Source of the DNA: an uncultured Lachnospiraceae bacterium
GTDB taxonomy: Bacteria; Bacillota; Clostridia; Lachnospirales; Lachnospiraceae
Reading direction: 5' to 3'
NCBI GenBank assembly: GCA_934338765.1
Contig: CAKRHL010000164.1
Span: forward strand, 1 to 5,391
Length of the DNA stretch: 5,391 bases
Shown: in pieces, positions 1 to 5,391 of the stretch
Numbering within the stretch: position 1 is the stretch's first letter
Layout: each line of letters begins with the position of its first letter
Program-made: the position numbers and the translations under genes
Notes under the pieces: generated by a model
What the model saw: the letters and a program-made list of their open reading frames with translations, nothing else
Databases searched by the model: none
Told to the model about the DNA's origin: nothing

Positions 1-2
1 TT

Positions 3-1007
3 GTAGTCAACATACTCCCGATCCGTGGTGCAAACTCCATGGCTGAGGGATACAATGCAGGTATGCTCCAGACCGATGCAAAGTACAAAGTATATCTTCA
101 TCAGGATGCCCTGATCCTCAATAGGCACTTTCTTTTGGATACCCTGGCGATCTTTCAGGAAAATCCGCAGATCGGTATGATCGGCATGGTGGGGACAAAA
201 CAGCTTCATAAAAACGGCTGTATCTGGTCCAATCCCATGAGAACCGGAGCCCTTCGTTCCCATCTGATCACCACGGCAGATGAATACTTTGATATTCCTA
301 TTCCCGAGGGACGTGCGTTCACCCCTGTGGAAGCCGTTGACGGTCTTTTAATGATGACGCAGCAGGATTTTCTGTGGCGCTCCGATCTGTTCACCGGCTG
401 GGATTTCTATGATCTGGCACAGTGTCAGGAGGTCCTCCGGGCCGGTTATCGTATTGCCGTACCATATCAGGAGACCCCATGGGTACTTCATGATAGTGGA
501 GCACAGAATCTAAAAGACTATCACACATACCGGAAAACCTATCTGGAAGAATACTGCCCGGACAACCAGGTGGAAATTGATGCCTGCTCCCGTTTTATTG
601 CTACACAGGCAGAAGCTTCGCCCCAGAAAGCTGCCGGGAAAGATACCGCTGTTGATACGCTCCTTTCCCTGATCCATGATAGAAAATATGACGAAGCCCT
701 TCATTTTACCCAGGAGAATCTGTCCCAGAACCAGGACAATGAATTATTCTGTATCCTGACGGTTTTCCTACAGATCTACCAGCAGGAAAAGGATGCTGGG
801 ATCCACGAGGTATTTATCCCTCTGGAATCAAAGGAACAAAATGTTGACTGGCTTCCTTTACATTACCAGCGGATCTGCCGCTACCTGTGGCGGATGGAAA
901 ACAATCTTCCGGAGGAATATCAAAAGGAAGCTCAGGATTATTTTTCACGCTGGCACGTATCAAAGACTGCCTGCGACCGTATCCGCATCCTGTGTCTGCC
1001 GGAGTAA
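3..1007 (+). CDS. StrF-like family 2 glycosyltransferase, 5'-truncated by window edge
   Basis: Likely transfers a sugar from a nucleotide donor in surface polysaccharide or glycoprotein synthesis; the acceptor is unknown. The frame is open from base 3 with no stop before the ATG at 39. The 12 upstream codons (VVNILPIRGANS) run directly into SMAEGYNAGM, a block that sits inside the domain in StrF-like (Glyco_tranf_2_5) proteins, so the ATG at 39 is internal and the real start lies off the left edge. The ATG also lacks a Shine-Dalgarno sequence. Numbering the visible part from base 3 (334 residues), the family-like blocks are YLHQD (31-35, acidic donor/metal-site candidate), IGMIGMVG (57-64), VDGLLMMT (112-119), GWDFYD (132-137) and PWVLHDSG (159-166). 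After about residue 200 comes a roughly 130-residue helical, charged tail that I do not recognise and that may be a repeat-like or partner-binding module. The gene converges on the minus-strand transporter operon and is probably unrelated to it. The fold class is fairly sure; the substrate is not. Confidence 0.8.
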   Translation, partial: VVNILPIRGANSMAEGYNAGMLQTDAKYKVYLHQDALILNRHFLLDTLAIFQENPQIGMIGMVGTKQLHKNGCIWSNPMRTGALRSHLITTADEYFDIPIPEGRAFTPVEAVDGLLMMTQQDFLWRSDLFTGWDFYDLAQCQEVLRAGYRIAVPYQETPWVLHDSGAQNLKDYHTYRKTYLEEYCPDNQVEIDACSRFIATQAEASPQKAAGKDTAVDTLLSLIHDRKYDEALHFTQENLSQNQDNELFCILTVFLQIYQQEKDAGIHEVFIPLESKEQNVDWLPLHYQRICRYLWRMENNLPEEYQKEAQDYFSRWHVSKTACDRIRILCLPE

Positions 1008-1017
1008 AAACCAGTAT

Positions 1018-1063
1018 AAAAAGAAGATTGTCAGATATGAGTATTCTGACAATCTTCTTTTTT
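1018..1063. terminator. Rho-independent terminator, probably bidirectional
   Basis: A perfect 18-bp inverted repeat (1018-1035 and 1045-1062) flanks the 9-nt loop TATGAGTAT. The core arms are AAGAAGATTGTCAGA and TCTGACAATCTTCTT. On the plus strand the hairpin starts 10 bp after the glycosyltransferase stop and runs into TTTTTT followed by a T-rich stretch. On the minus strand the A-rich left flank reads as a T-tract, so it can also stop the transporter operon, whose last stop codon is about 40 bp away. The outer A-T pairs double as the U-tract, which is normal for bidirectional terminators between convergent genes. Confidence 0.9.
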
Positions 1064-1101
1064 ATTTATCTTTTTCTTATACCAAACCTTCTACTTCCGT
1101 T

Positions 1102-3711
1102 TTATCCCTGGTTCTCTTTTCTTTGTTTTCCCCTGCTGCATAACAGACACAGCACATAAACAACCGCCGCCGTGATCACAATCTTTTCTGTCGGCCAGGC
1201 AAAGCAGATTCCTCCGGTTCCATCGGCAAATCCACCGTCCTGATTCAAAAATACTTCAATAAACAGATAGCTCAGACCATAGCCTGCACCAACACCGGTC
1301 AAAATTGCCATCAAACAGGTTACGGCCTTTTCCAGGATCAGCATTTTTTGCATCTGTCCCTTTGACATTCCGGCTACGGACAACAGATAAAACTCTTCCT
1401 GCCGCATAGTCATCCCCGCTGCGGTTACATTGAATATCTGCAGCAGGCATACAAACAAAATAAAAATGCCGATTCCTATGCCTCCCTTCTCCAACAGCTC
1501 CATCTCCCGGTTTGTATTCCCCTTATCCTCATCGTACCACGACAGATCACCGTTTCCGTCCCTGTCGGATACCAAAACAAAATTTGCATCGGCAGACTTT
1601 GTATTCAGTTTTTTAATGTAAGCAGCCAGATCTTTTCCTGCCTCTCTGATATCACGTTCAATGCCAATATATACTGAACCGGTACCTGTCTTATTCTTTT
1701 CCGTAAATGCCACAACACCCGTGCTATACAGATCATAGGTCTTATCAGCCATAAGTACACCTACATTACGTCCCCCTGCCAGCCACTCGTCCATCAGATA
1801 TGCCGAATTATACGTGTCCTCTTTAATGATAGCCTGAATCGGAAGCTGTACGACATTACCACGGTCTGCCTCAATCTGCTCCAACGCCATCTTCATGTAA
1901 TATACTCCCGTAATATGATCACTTCCCCAGCTCCTGATCATATCCTGATAGTCCTGTATAGGATATCCTGTTTTCTTCATCAGTTGTTCTGCTTCCATCC
2001 AATATTTATTAAGTCTCTTTTCATATTTACGATATCCGGCTGACTTTTTTGGTAACCATTCATCTTGAGGAGGCGACGGTTCCTCTCCCAGCTTTTTCTC
2101 GATCATCTTTAACTGACTAATGACCCGGTTACATGCCTCATTGGTCAATACCGGGAACTTATCTCCCACCTTATAGTCGGTAAGACGTATATCCTCCTTG
2201 ACCGCATTTCCATCCTCATCCTTGGGATTATATTTATAATCACATAAAATGATACCATTTTCCTTTACCATATTATCATAGTCAATCTCTCCCGATACAA
2301 TTTGACTCTTTATGGTATCCAGATGTTTCCGGTCATATCCTATTGCCGTCAGATAACCGTACCAGTCATCATCCCCTGCATACTTAAAATGTTCTTTCTG
2401 ACAAAAACCCGGGAGATACAGATTCCCCGGACGATAAAGTCCTGCCTTTTTTACTCCTTTCAGTCCGGACACATCCTGACATATCTTCTCTTTTTCTGCC
2501 ACGGAACAATCCCCCCTCACTTCAATGGCTTCCGTATATTCTACATGAGTTCCCTGGGTACTGTTCTCATAGGTGGAATACGTTGTCTCCACACTGCTGA
2601 AAATAACGGAAAATAACACCATACTGATAAAAAGACCGATAAACATATAGATCTGGCTGCCCGGATTACGGGTCATATTCCGTACCGCATATTCCCACTC
2701 CACACCAAAAATTCTTCCCAATAAATGACTGACAGGATGACGTTCCCCTTTTTTCTTCGTCTTTCCTCTGCGCAAACCATATACACCACCACGCAGTGTG
2801 TCATTAACAGACCGGTTTCCCGCCTGTCTCGCCGGCTCCATCAAAGCAAGAAGCGTCACACCGATGCAGAGCAGACAGCTGTATAAAACTGCCAAAGGAT
2901 AAAAATGAAACCTTGCCGGTACCTGAAGCATCAGGCAGTCATTGATCCATCCCTGACAGCTTCGCAATAGAGCAAATCCTATCCCCGTTCCCAAAACGGT
3001 ACTGACAAGTGTCAACAGTATTCCTTCCACGGCCAGCATAAAGGAGAGCTGTCCCTTTGACATGCCCACGCATCGTAACACACCATACTCTTTCATACGC
3101 TCCAGCACCGGAAGCATCATGGTATTGCGGATCACCAGCATAACAAAGGATGCAAACAAGGCACCGATCATCGCCACGATCGCATTGCCCGCCGACCTTG
3201 CCATGCTGTCTTCGTCTGTTCCCTGCCCCATATGAGTCGCAATGTCAGAATTGACACGCACCGTATATCCCGTATCCTTCTCTATCTGACTGGCACATCC
3301 CTGCAGATCGGATCGATCCTTCGCTCCCACATAAAGGATATAATACACATGCTTTTCTTCATTTCCCCCATCATCGATATAATCAGTATATCCTTTTTTG
3401 AGGTATGTCTCCCGTACCTCCGGAAGCTTATCGAGCTTCTTCTGCATCCGACGGTAATCTTCCGGCTTCCATTCATCATCCCCATCAAGTGTCGTTGCCC
3501 CTACCGGAAAATCATCCATCTCCATCTCGCAGCCATGCTGCTCTACCATAGCCGATTCATAACCATAATTCATGATGGTAAACCCAACGGTAATACTGCA
3601 ATAGCATAAGATCACAGAAATCGTGATCGCCAGCAGGGAATATAAGGTCTCCTGCGGATGCTTCCTGCGATACCGGAATACCAATGTCAGATAATAACCA
3701 AGCTGCTTCAT
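1102..3711 (-). CDS. ABC transporter permease with two FtsX domains (869 aa)
   Basis: Membrane subunit of an FtsX/MacB-superfamily ABC transporter, working with the ATPase encoded immediately upstream. The chain looks like two fused FtsX units. Unit 1 has TM1 about 25-46, an extracytoplasmic domain about 47-173, TM2 174-195, TM3 222-247 and TM4 270-292. Unit 2 has TM5 353-374, a much larger extracytoplasmic domain about 375-740, TM6 741-762, TM7 790-818 and TM8 842-858. The cytoplasmic loops after TM2 and TM6 carry the FtsX signature and share an identical hexapeptide, GMSKGQ (216-221 and 781-786), which supports internal duplication. The large domain holds a lysine- and glutamate-rich, probably helical segment (about 530-612). 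The start is well supported: GAGGAGG lies 8 nt upstream, inside the end of the ATPase gene. By context (histidine kinase, inducible-looking promoter) a role in sensing or resisting envelope-active peptides is inferred. BceB proteins are shorter, with ten TMs and one large extracytoplasmic domain, so this is a related but distinct architecture. Family assignment is firm; the substrate is unknown. Confidence 0.9.
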   Translation of the reverse strand: MKQLGYYLTLVFRYRRKHPQETLYSLLAITISVILCYCSITVGFTIMNYGYESAMVEQHGCEMEMDDFPVGATTLDGDDEWKPEDYRRMQKKLDKLPEVRETYLKKGYTDYIDDGGNEEKHVYYILYVGAKDRSDLQGCASQIEKDTGYTVRVNSDIATHMGQGTDEDSMARSAGNAIVAMIGALFASFVMLVIRNTMMLPVLERMKEYGVLRCVGMSKGQLSFMLAVEGILLTLVSTVLGTGIGFALLRSCQGWINDCLMLQVPARFHFYPLAVLYSCLLCIGVTLLALMEPARQAGNRSVNDTLRGGVYGLRRGKTKKKGERHPVSHLLGRIFGVEWEYAVRNMTRNPGSQIYMFIGLFISMVLFSVIFSSVETTYSTYENSTQGTHVEYTEAIEVRGDCSVAEKEKICQDVSGLKGVKKAGLYRPGNLYLPGFCQKEHFKYAGDDDWYGYLTAIGYDRKHLDTIKSQIVSGEIDYDNMVKENGIILCDYKYNPKDEDGNAVKEDIRLTDYKVGDKFPVLTNEACNRVISQLKMIEKKLGEEPSPPQDEWLPKKSAGYRKYEKRLNKYWMEAEQLMKKTGYPIQDYQDMIRSWGSDHITGVYYMKMALEQIEADRGNVVQLPIQAIIKEDTYNSAYLMDEWLAGGRNVGVLMADKTYDLYSTGVVAFTEKNKTGTGSVYIGIERDIREAGKDLAAYIKKLNTKSADANFVLVSDRDGNGDLSWYDEDKGNTNREMELLEKGGIGIGIFILFVCLLQIFNVTAAGMTMRQEEFYLLSVAGMSKGQMQKMLILEKAVTCLMAILTGVGAGYGLSYLFIEVFLNQDGGFADGTGGICFAWPTEKIVITAAVVYVLCLLCSRGKQRKENQG

Positions 3712-3714
3712 ATC

Positions 3715-4464
3715 TTACACCTCCTCTTCCGTGGACGGTGCCTGTTCCTGTGGATCACTGTGAAGAATATCCGAAGAGAGTGCGTGCTTTACCCTTGCAT
3801 CCGATATGATCACTCCATCCGACAATGTGATCACTCTGTCTGCCATGGAAGCAATCCCCGGATCATGTGTCACCACGATAAGTGTCAACGAAAATTGCTC
3901 CACCGCCTGCTTTAATAATGCCATCACCTCCAATCCGTTTTGATGGTCCAGGTTGCCGGTTGGTTCATCAGCCAAAAGCAGACTGGGATGATTGGCCAGT
4001 GCCCTGCCTATGGCAACGCGCTGCTTCTGACCGCCCGACAATTCCTCCGGCAGATGATATTTTCTGTCCTCCAGTCCCAAAATCTTCAGAAGCTGTTCTA
4101 AATATCCTTTGTCCATCTGTTTTGCATCAAGCCGTACCGGAATCTGGATATTTTCCTCCACATTTAACACAGGAACCAGATTATATTCCTGAAAAACAAA
4201 TCCAATCCTTCTTCTTCGAAAAACTGCCTTTTGTTTTTCTTTCATGCCCAATACATCTTCGTCCTCCAGCTTAACCGTTCCCTCCTGAGCATCATCCATC
4301 GTCCCCAGCAGGTGAAGCAGTGTCGATTTTCCGGAACCGCTGGCTCCTGTCACTGCTACAAATTCCCCTCTCTCCATGGAAAAGCTCACATGATCCAGCG
4401 CTGTCAACCGGTTTTCCTTTTTTCCATAAATCCTGGTAAGATCCTTTACTTCCAAAAAAGCCAT
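3715..4464 (-). CDS. ABC transporter ATP-binding protein (MacB/LolD/BceA type, 249 aa)
   Basis: Cytoplasmic ATPase that drives the downstream FtsX permease; it should act as a dimer on the fused permease. With the start chosen here, all catalytic motifs are present: Walker A GASGSGKST (40-48), Q-loop Q92 in FQEYNLVP, signature LSGGQ (142-146), Walker B LLLADEPTG (162-170, catalytic E167), D-loop NLD (171-173) and switch H200 in VVTHD. The FQEYNLVP and ADEPTGNLD wording is typical of the lipoprotein-release/antimicrobial-peptide exporter class. The start is set at 4464 because GGAGG lies 5 nt upstream and MAFLEVKDLTRIYG begins the domain as expected. In-frame ATGs at 4488 and 4476 exist, but the first has no Shine-Dalgarno sequence and the second has its nearest purine run directly abutting the codon. 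A polar tail of about 29 residues (221-249, ending STEEEV) follows the core. It lies 108 bp after the kinase gene, behind its own likely regulated promoter. Confidence 0.95.
   Translation of the reverse strand: MAFLEVKDLTRIYGKKENRLTALDHVSFSMERGEFVAVTGASGSGKSTLLHLLGTMDDAQEGTVKLEDEDVLGMKEKQKAVFRRRRIGFVFQEYNLVPVLNVEENIQIPVRLDAKQMDKGYLEQLLKILGLEDRKYHLPEELSGGQKQRVAIGRALANHPSLLLADEPTGNLDHQNGLEVMALLKQAVEQFSLTLIVVTHDPGIASMADRVITLSDGVIISDARVKHALSSDILHSDPQEQAPSTEEEV
3720..3726 (-). promoter_or_regulatory. Ribosome binding site of the permease, inside the ATPase gene end
   Basis: The minus strand reads GAGGAGG, a near-perfect Shine-Dalgarno sequence, 8 nt before the permease ATG. The same bases encode the Glu-Glu codons near the ATPase C-terminus (EEEV-stop), so the acidic tail and the binding site share sequence. 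The two genes are 3 bp apart, which points to translational coupling. Confidence 0.85.
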
Positions 4465-4469
4465 ATTTT

Positions 4470-4474
4470 CCTCC
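4470..4474 (-). promoter_or_regulatory. Ribosome binding site deciding the ATPase start
   Basis: The minus strand reads GGAGG followed by AAAAT and then the ATG at 4464. This is the best placed Shine-Dalgarno sequence among three in-frame ATGs (4488, 4476, 4464) and argues that the eight extra N-terminal residues of the longest reading are not translated. Confidence 0.75.
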
Positions 4475-4499
4475 ATCCTTTCTCTCATCTCATATATTC

Positions 4500-4528
4500 A
4501 TCGTACCAGAACCTTCTTACATTCCCAT
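4500..4528 (-). promoter_or_regulatory. Candidate promoter of the ABC transporter operon
   Basis: On the minus strand TACGAT (4505-4500) is preceded by TGG (4508-4506), giving an extended -10 (TGn) element. The hexamer 17 bp upstream, ATGGGA (4528-4523), matches TTGACA at only three positions. A weak -35 is what an activator-dependent promoter would show. Transcription would begin about 30 nt before the ATPase ATG. An alternative -10, TATATG at 4496-4491, has no better -35. This is a tentative reading of short motifs. Confidence 0.35.
4515..4521 (-). repeat. Extra operator half-site TGTAAGA, direct repeat
   Basis: The minus strand repeats TGTAAGA exactly 22 bp downstream of the same heptamer in the dyad, about two helical turns away and therefore on the same DNA face. 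It falls just inside the candidate -35/-10 spacer. It could be a secondary, weaker binding site for the same regulator. A seven-base match could also arise by chance in AT-rich DNA. Confidence 0.4.
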
Positions 4529-4534
4529 GAATCA

Positions 4535-4556
4535 TATCTTACAGTTTTGTAAGATA
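4535..4556. promoter_or_regulatory. Response-regulator operator dyad, BceR-like (TTACA-N4-TGTAA)
   Basis: A perfect 9-bp inverted repeat, arms TATCTTACA and TGTAAGATA, surrounds a 4-bp spacer (AAAC on the minus strand). Its core TTACA-N4-TGTAA fits the TNACA-N4-TGTAA consensus that I recall for BceR-type regulators of peptide-antibiotic transporter operons. It lies 17 bp after the kinase stop and upstream of the ATPase gene and its candidate promoter, the expected place for an activator site. No U-tract follows on the minus strand, so it is not a terminator. The half-site TGTAAGA recurs in direct orientation at 4521-4515, 22 bp downstream. The dyad is directly visible; the identity of the binding protein is inferred, since no regulator gene lies in the window. 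Confidence 0.65.
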
Positions 4557-4572
4557 AAAATTTTCCAAAAGC

Positions 4573-5391
4573 TTACGAAATCCGGAATACTGATTCAAAC
4601 CTTGTATACGTCGGCATTTCTACGCTACTGTATGCCACCAGCGTTCCATCCTGCCTCTCAATGATCTCCCGCGCCAGAGATAAACCAATCCCTACACCTT
4701 TATGTTCCCTTTCCCCGGCTCCTCTCACCTGATAAAAACGGTTAAATATCTTGGGCAGCTCCTCCGCCGGAATCCCCGGTCCCCGGTCCATGATCTGTAC
4801 CGTCAATGCCATCTGGGTCTTTTCCCACGTGATCAGTATTTCTCCCTCCTGTGGACTAAATTCACAACAGTTTTTGATGAGATTCTGAAATGCCTCTGTC
4901 AGCCATTCCTTCTCACAATAAAAGCTGCATGCTCCGGGTCCCTGAAACCGAATATTTAATTTTTTGTCCGGAAAGCTGCAGACCACTCTTTCAGCACATT
5001 CCCTGAGCATTACCTCCAGATCATTCTCTGTCTTTTCAACCGGAAGCATCCCTGATTCCAGCTGTGTCAGTTTCAACAGTCCCATAACCAGCCAATGTAT
5101 CCTCTCTACCTGCTCCTGCGCCTGCAGTACCATATGATGGAGCTTATCCTCTGTCAGATTACGCCCAAATATCTCCAGAAAAACCTGCAGCGCAGCAAGA
5201 GGTGTCTTGATCTGATGCGAAATATCTGTCATCATCTCCTTCAGATATTTCTGCTCCTGTACATGACTGATCTCCCTGTGTCCCAGCACAGAAACACTCT
5301 CCAGCACACGACTCTCCAGTCTGCCCACTGCCCCTTCCTCCAACGGATGAACCAGCCTCTTTCTCCAGATATCTTTTGAACTTCTCTGAGC
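4573..5391 (-). CDS. Sensor histidine kinase, 5'-truncated by window edge
   Basis: Membrane-associated sensor kinase that autophosphorylates on histidine and passes the phosphate to a response regulator, presumably encoded just beyond the right edge. The frame is open to the last base of the window (272 visible residues starting AQRSSKDIWRKRL), so the TTG at 5343 is an internal Leu codon and the N-terminal sensor and membrane segments are missing. Counting from the edge, the visible parts are a short linker, the H-box ISHQIKTPLAAL with H59, the dimerisation helices to about 115, then the ATPase domain with the N-box NLIKNCCEFSP (N170, N174), G1 box DRGPGIP (D202), F-box KIFNRFYQV and G2 box GVGIGLSLA (232-240). 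All catalytic motifs look intact, and the C-terminus ends normally about 30 residues after the G2 box. Its place upstream of an FtsX-type ABC transporter and a TTACA-N4-TGTAA operator suggests control of that transporter in response to envelope-active peptides. Whether it is a short-loop, intramembrane-sensing kinase cannot be judged without the N-terminus. Confidence 0.92.
   Translation of the reverse strand, partial: AQRSSKDIWRKRLVHPLEEGAVGRLESRVLESVSVLGHREISHVQEQKYLKEMMTDISHQIKTPLAALQVFLEIFGRNLTEDKLHHMVLQAQEQVERIHWLVMGLLKLTQLESGMLPVEKTENDLEVMLRECAERVVCSFPDKKLNIRFQGPGACSFYCEKEWLTEAFQNLIKNCCEFSPQEGEILITWEKTQMALTVQIMDRGPGIPAEELPKIFNRFYQVRGAGEREHKGVGIGLSLAREIIERQDGTLVAYSSVEMPTYTRFESVFRIS

Noticed and set aside
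39..41. ATG at 39 as the start of the glycosyltransferase gene
   Set aside because: The frame stays open to base 3 and the codons before it continue the conserved domain (ANSMAEGYNAGM). No Shine-Dalgarno sequence precedes it.
793..1159. Two overlapping plus-strand frames running through the end of the glycosyltransferase and the terminator
   Set aside because: They are out of frame with the glycosyltransferase, cross the strong hairpin terminator and encode no coherent domain.
3232..3609. Plus-strand 125-codon open frame opposite the permease 5' region
   Set aside because: Antisense to a strongly supported gene, with no plausible ribosome binding site or recognisable protein features.
3882..4274. 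Plus-strand 130-codon open frame opposite the ATPase gene
   Set aside because: It lies antisense to the Walker A to D-loop coding region and reads as low-complexity proline-rich sequence. It is a shadow of the real gene.
4535..4556. Inverted repeat read as a terminator of the kinase gene
   Set aside because: On the minus strand the hairpin is followed by TGATTC rather than a T-run; its symmetry and TTACA-N4-TGTAA core fit an operator better.
5341..5343. TTG at 5343 as the start of the histidine kinase
   Set aside because: The frame is open to the window edge without a stop, purine-rich runs upstream are badly spaced, and a kinase starting there would lack any sensor or membrane part.

Overview
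The window reads as chromosomal DNA of a low-to-mid GC Firmicute. The best guess is a gut-type Clostridia/Lachnospiraceae genome, judged from the protein styles (an ISHQIKTPLAAL-type histidine kinase, a large two-domain FtsX permease, a StrF-like glycosyltransferase), the strong GGAGG ribosome binding sites and the compact gene packing. This taxonomic call is an inference; there is no rRNA or other marker gene.

Layout: (1) Positions 3-1007, plus strand: the 3' part of a glycosyltransferase-like gene whose true start lies left of the window. (2) Positions 1008-1101: a short convergent intergenic region with a strong, probably bidirectional, hairpin terminator. (3) Positions 5391 down to 1102, minus strand, read right to left: a sensor histidine kinase (N-terminus cut off by the window edge), a 108-bp intergenic region with a near-perfect response-regulator-type operator, an ABC transporter ATPase, and, 3 bp after its stop, an 869-residue double FtsX-domain permease. 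No mobile elements, tRNAs, rRNAs or CRISPR arrays were seen.

How the genes work together: the minus-strand genes form a two-component system / ABC transporter module of the kind that senses and resists cell-envelope-active peptides (Bce/Cpr/VanRS-linked type). The kinase would phosphorylate a response regulator, expected just beyond the right edge. That regulator would bind the dyad TTACA-N4-TGTAA in the gap between the kinase and ATPase genes and switch on the transporter operon. The dyad fits the consensus I recall for BceR-like regulators (TNACA-N4-TGTAA), and an extra direct half-site lies 22 bp downstream. The permease, however, is not a canonical BceB: it is two FtsX units fused in one chain with two extracytoplasmic domains of very different size. 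The substrate cannot be read from the sequence.

The most interesting points are the operator architecture and the asymmetric double permease. Nothing in the window clearly shows a wholly new type of system.
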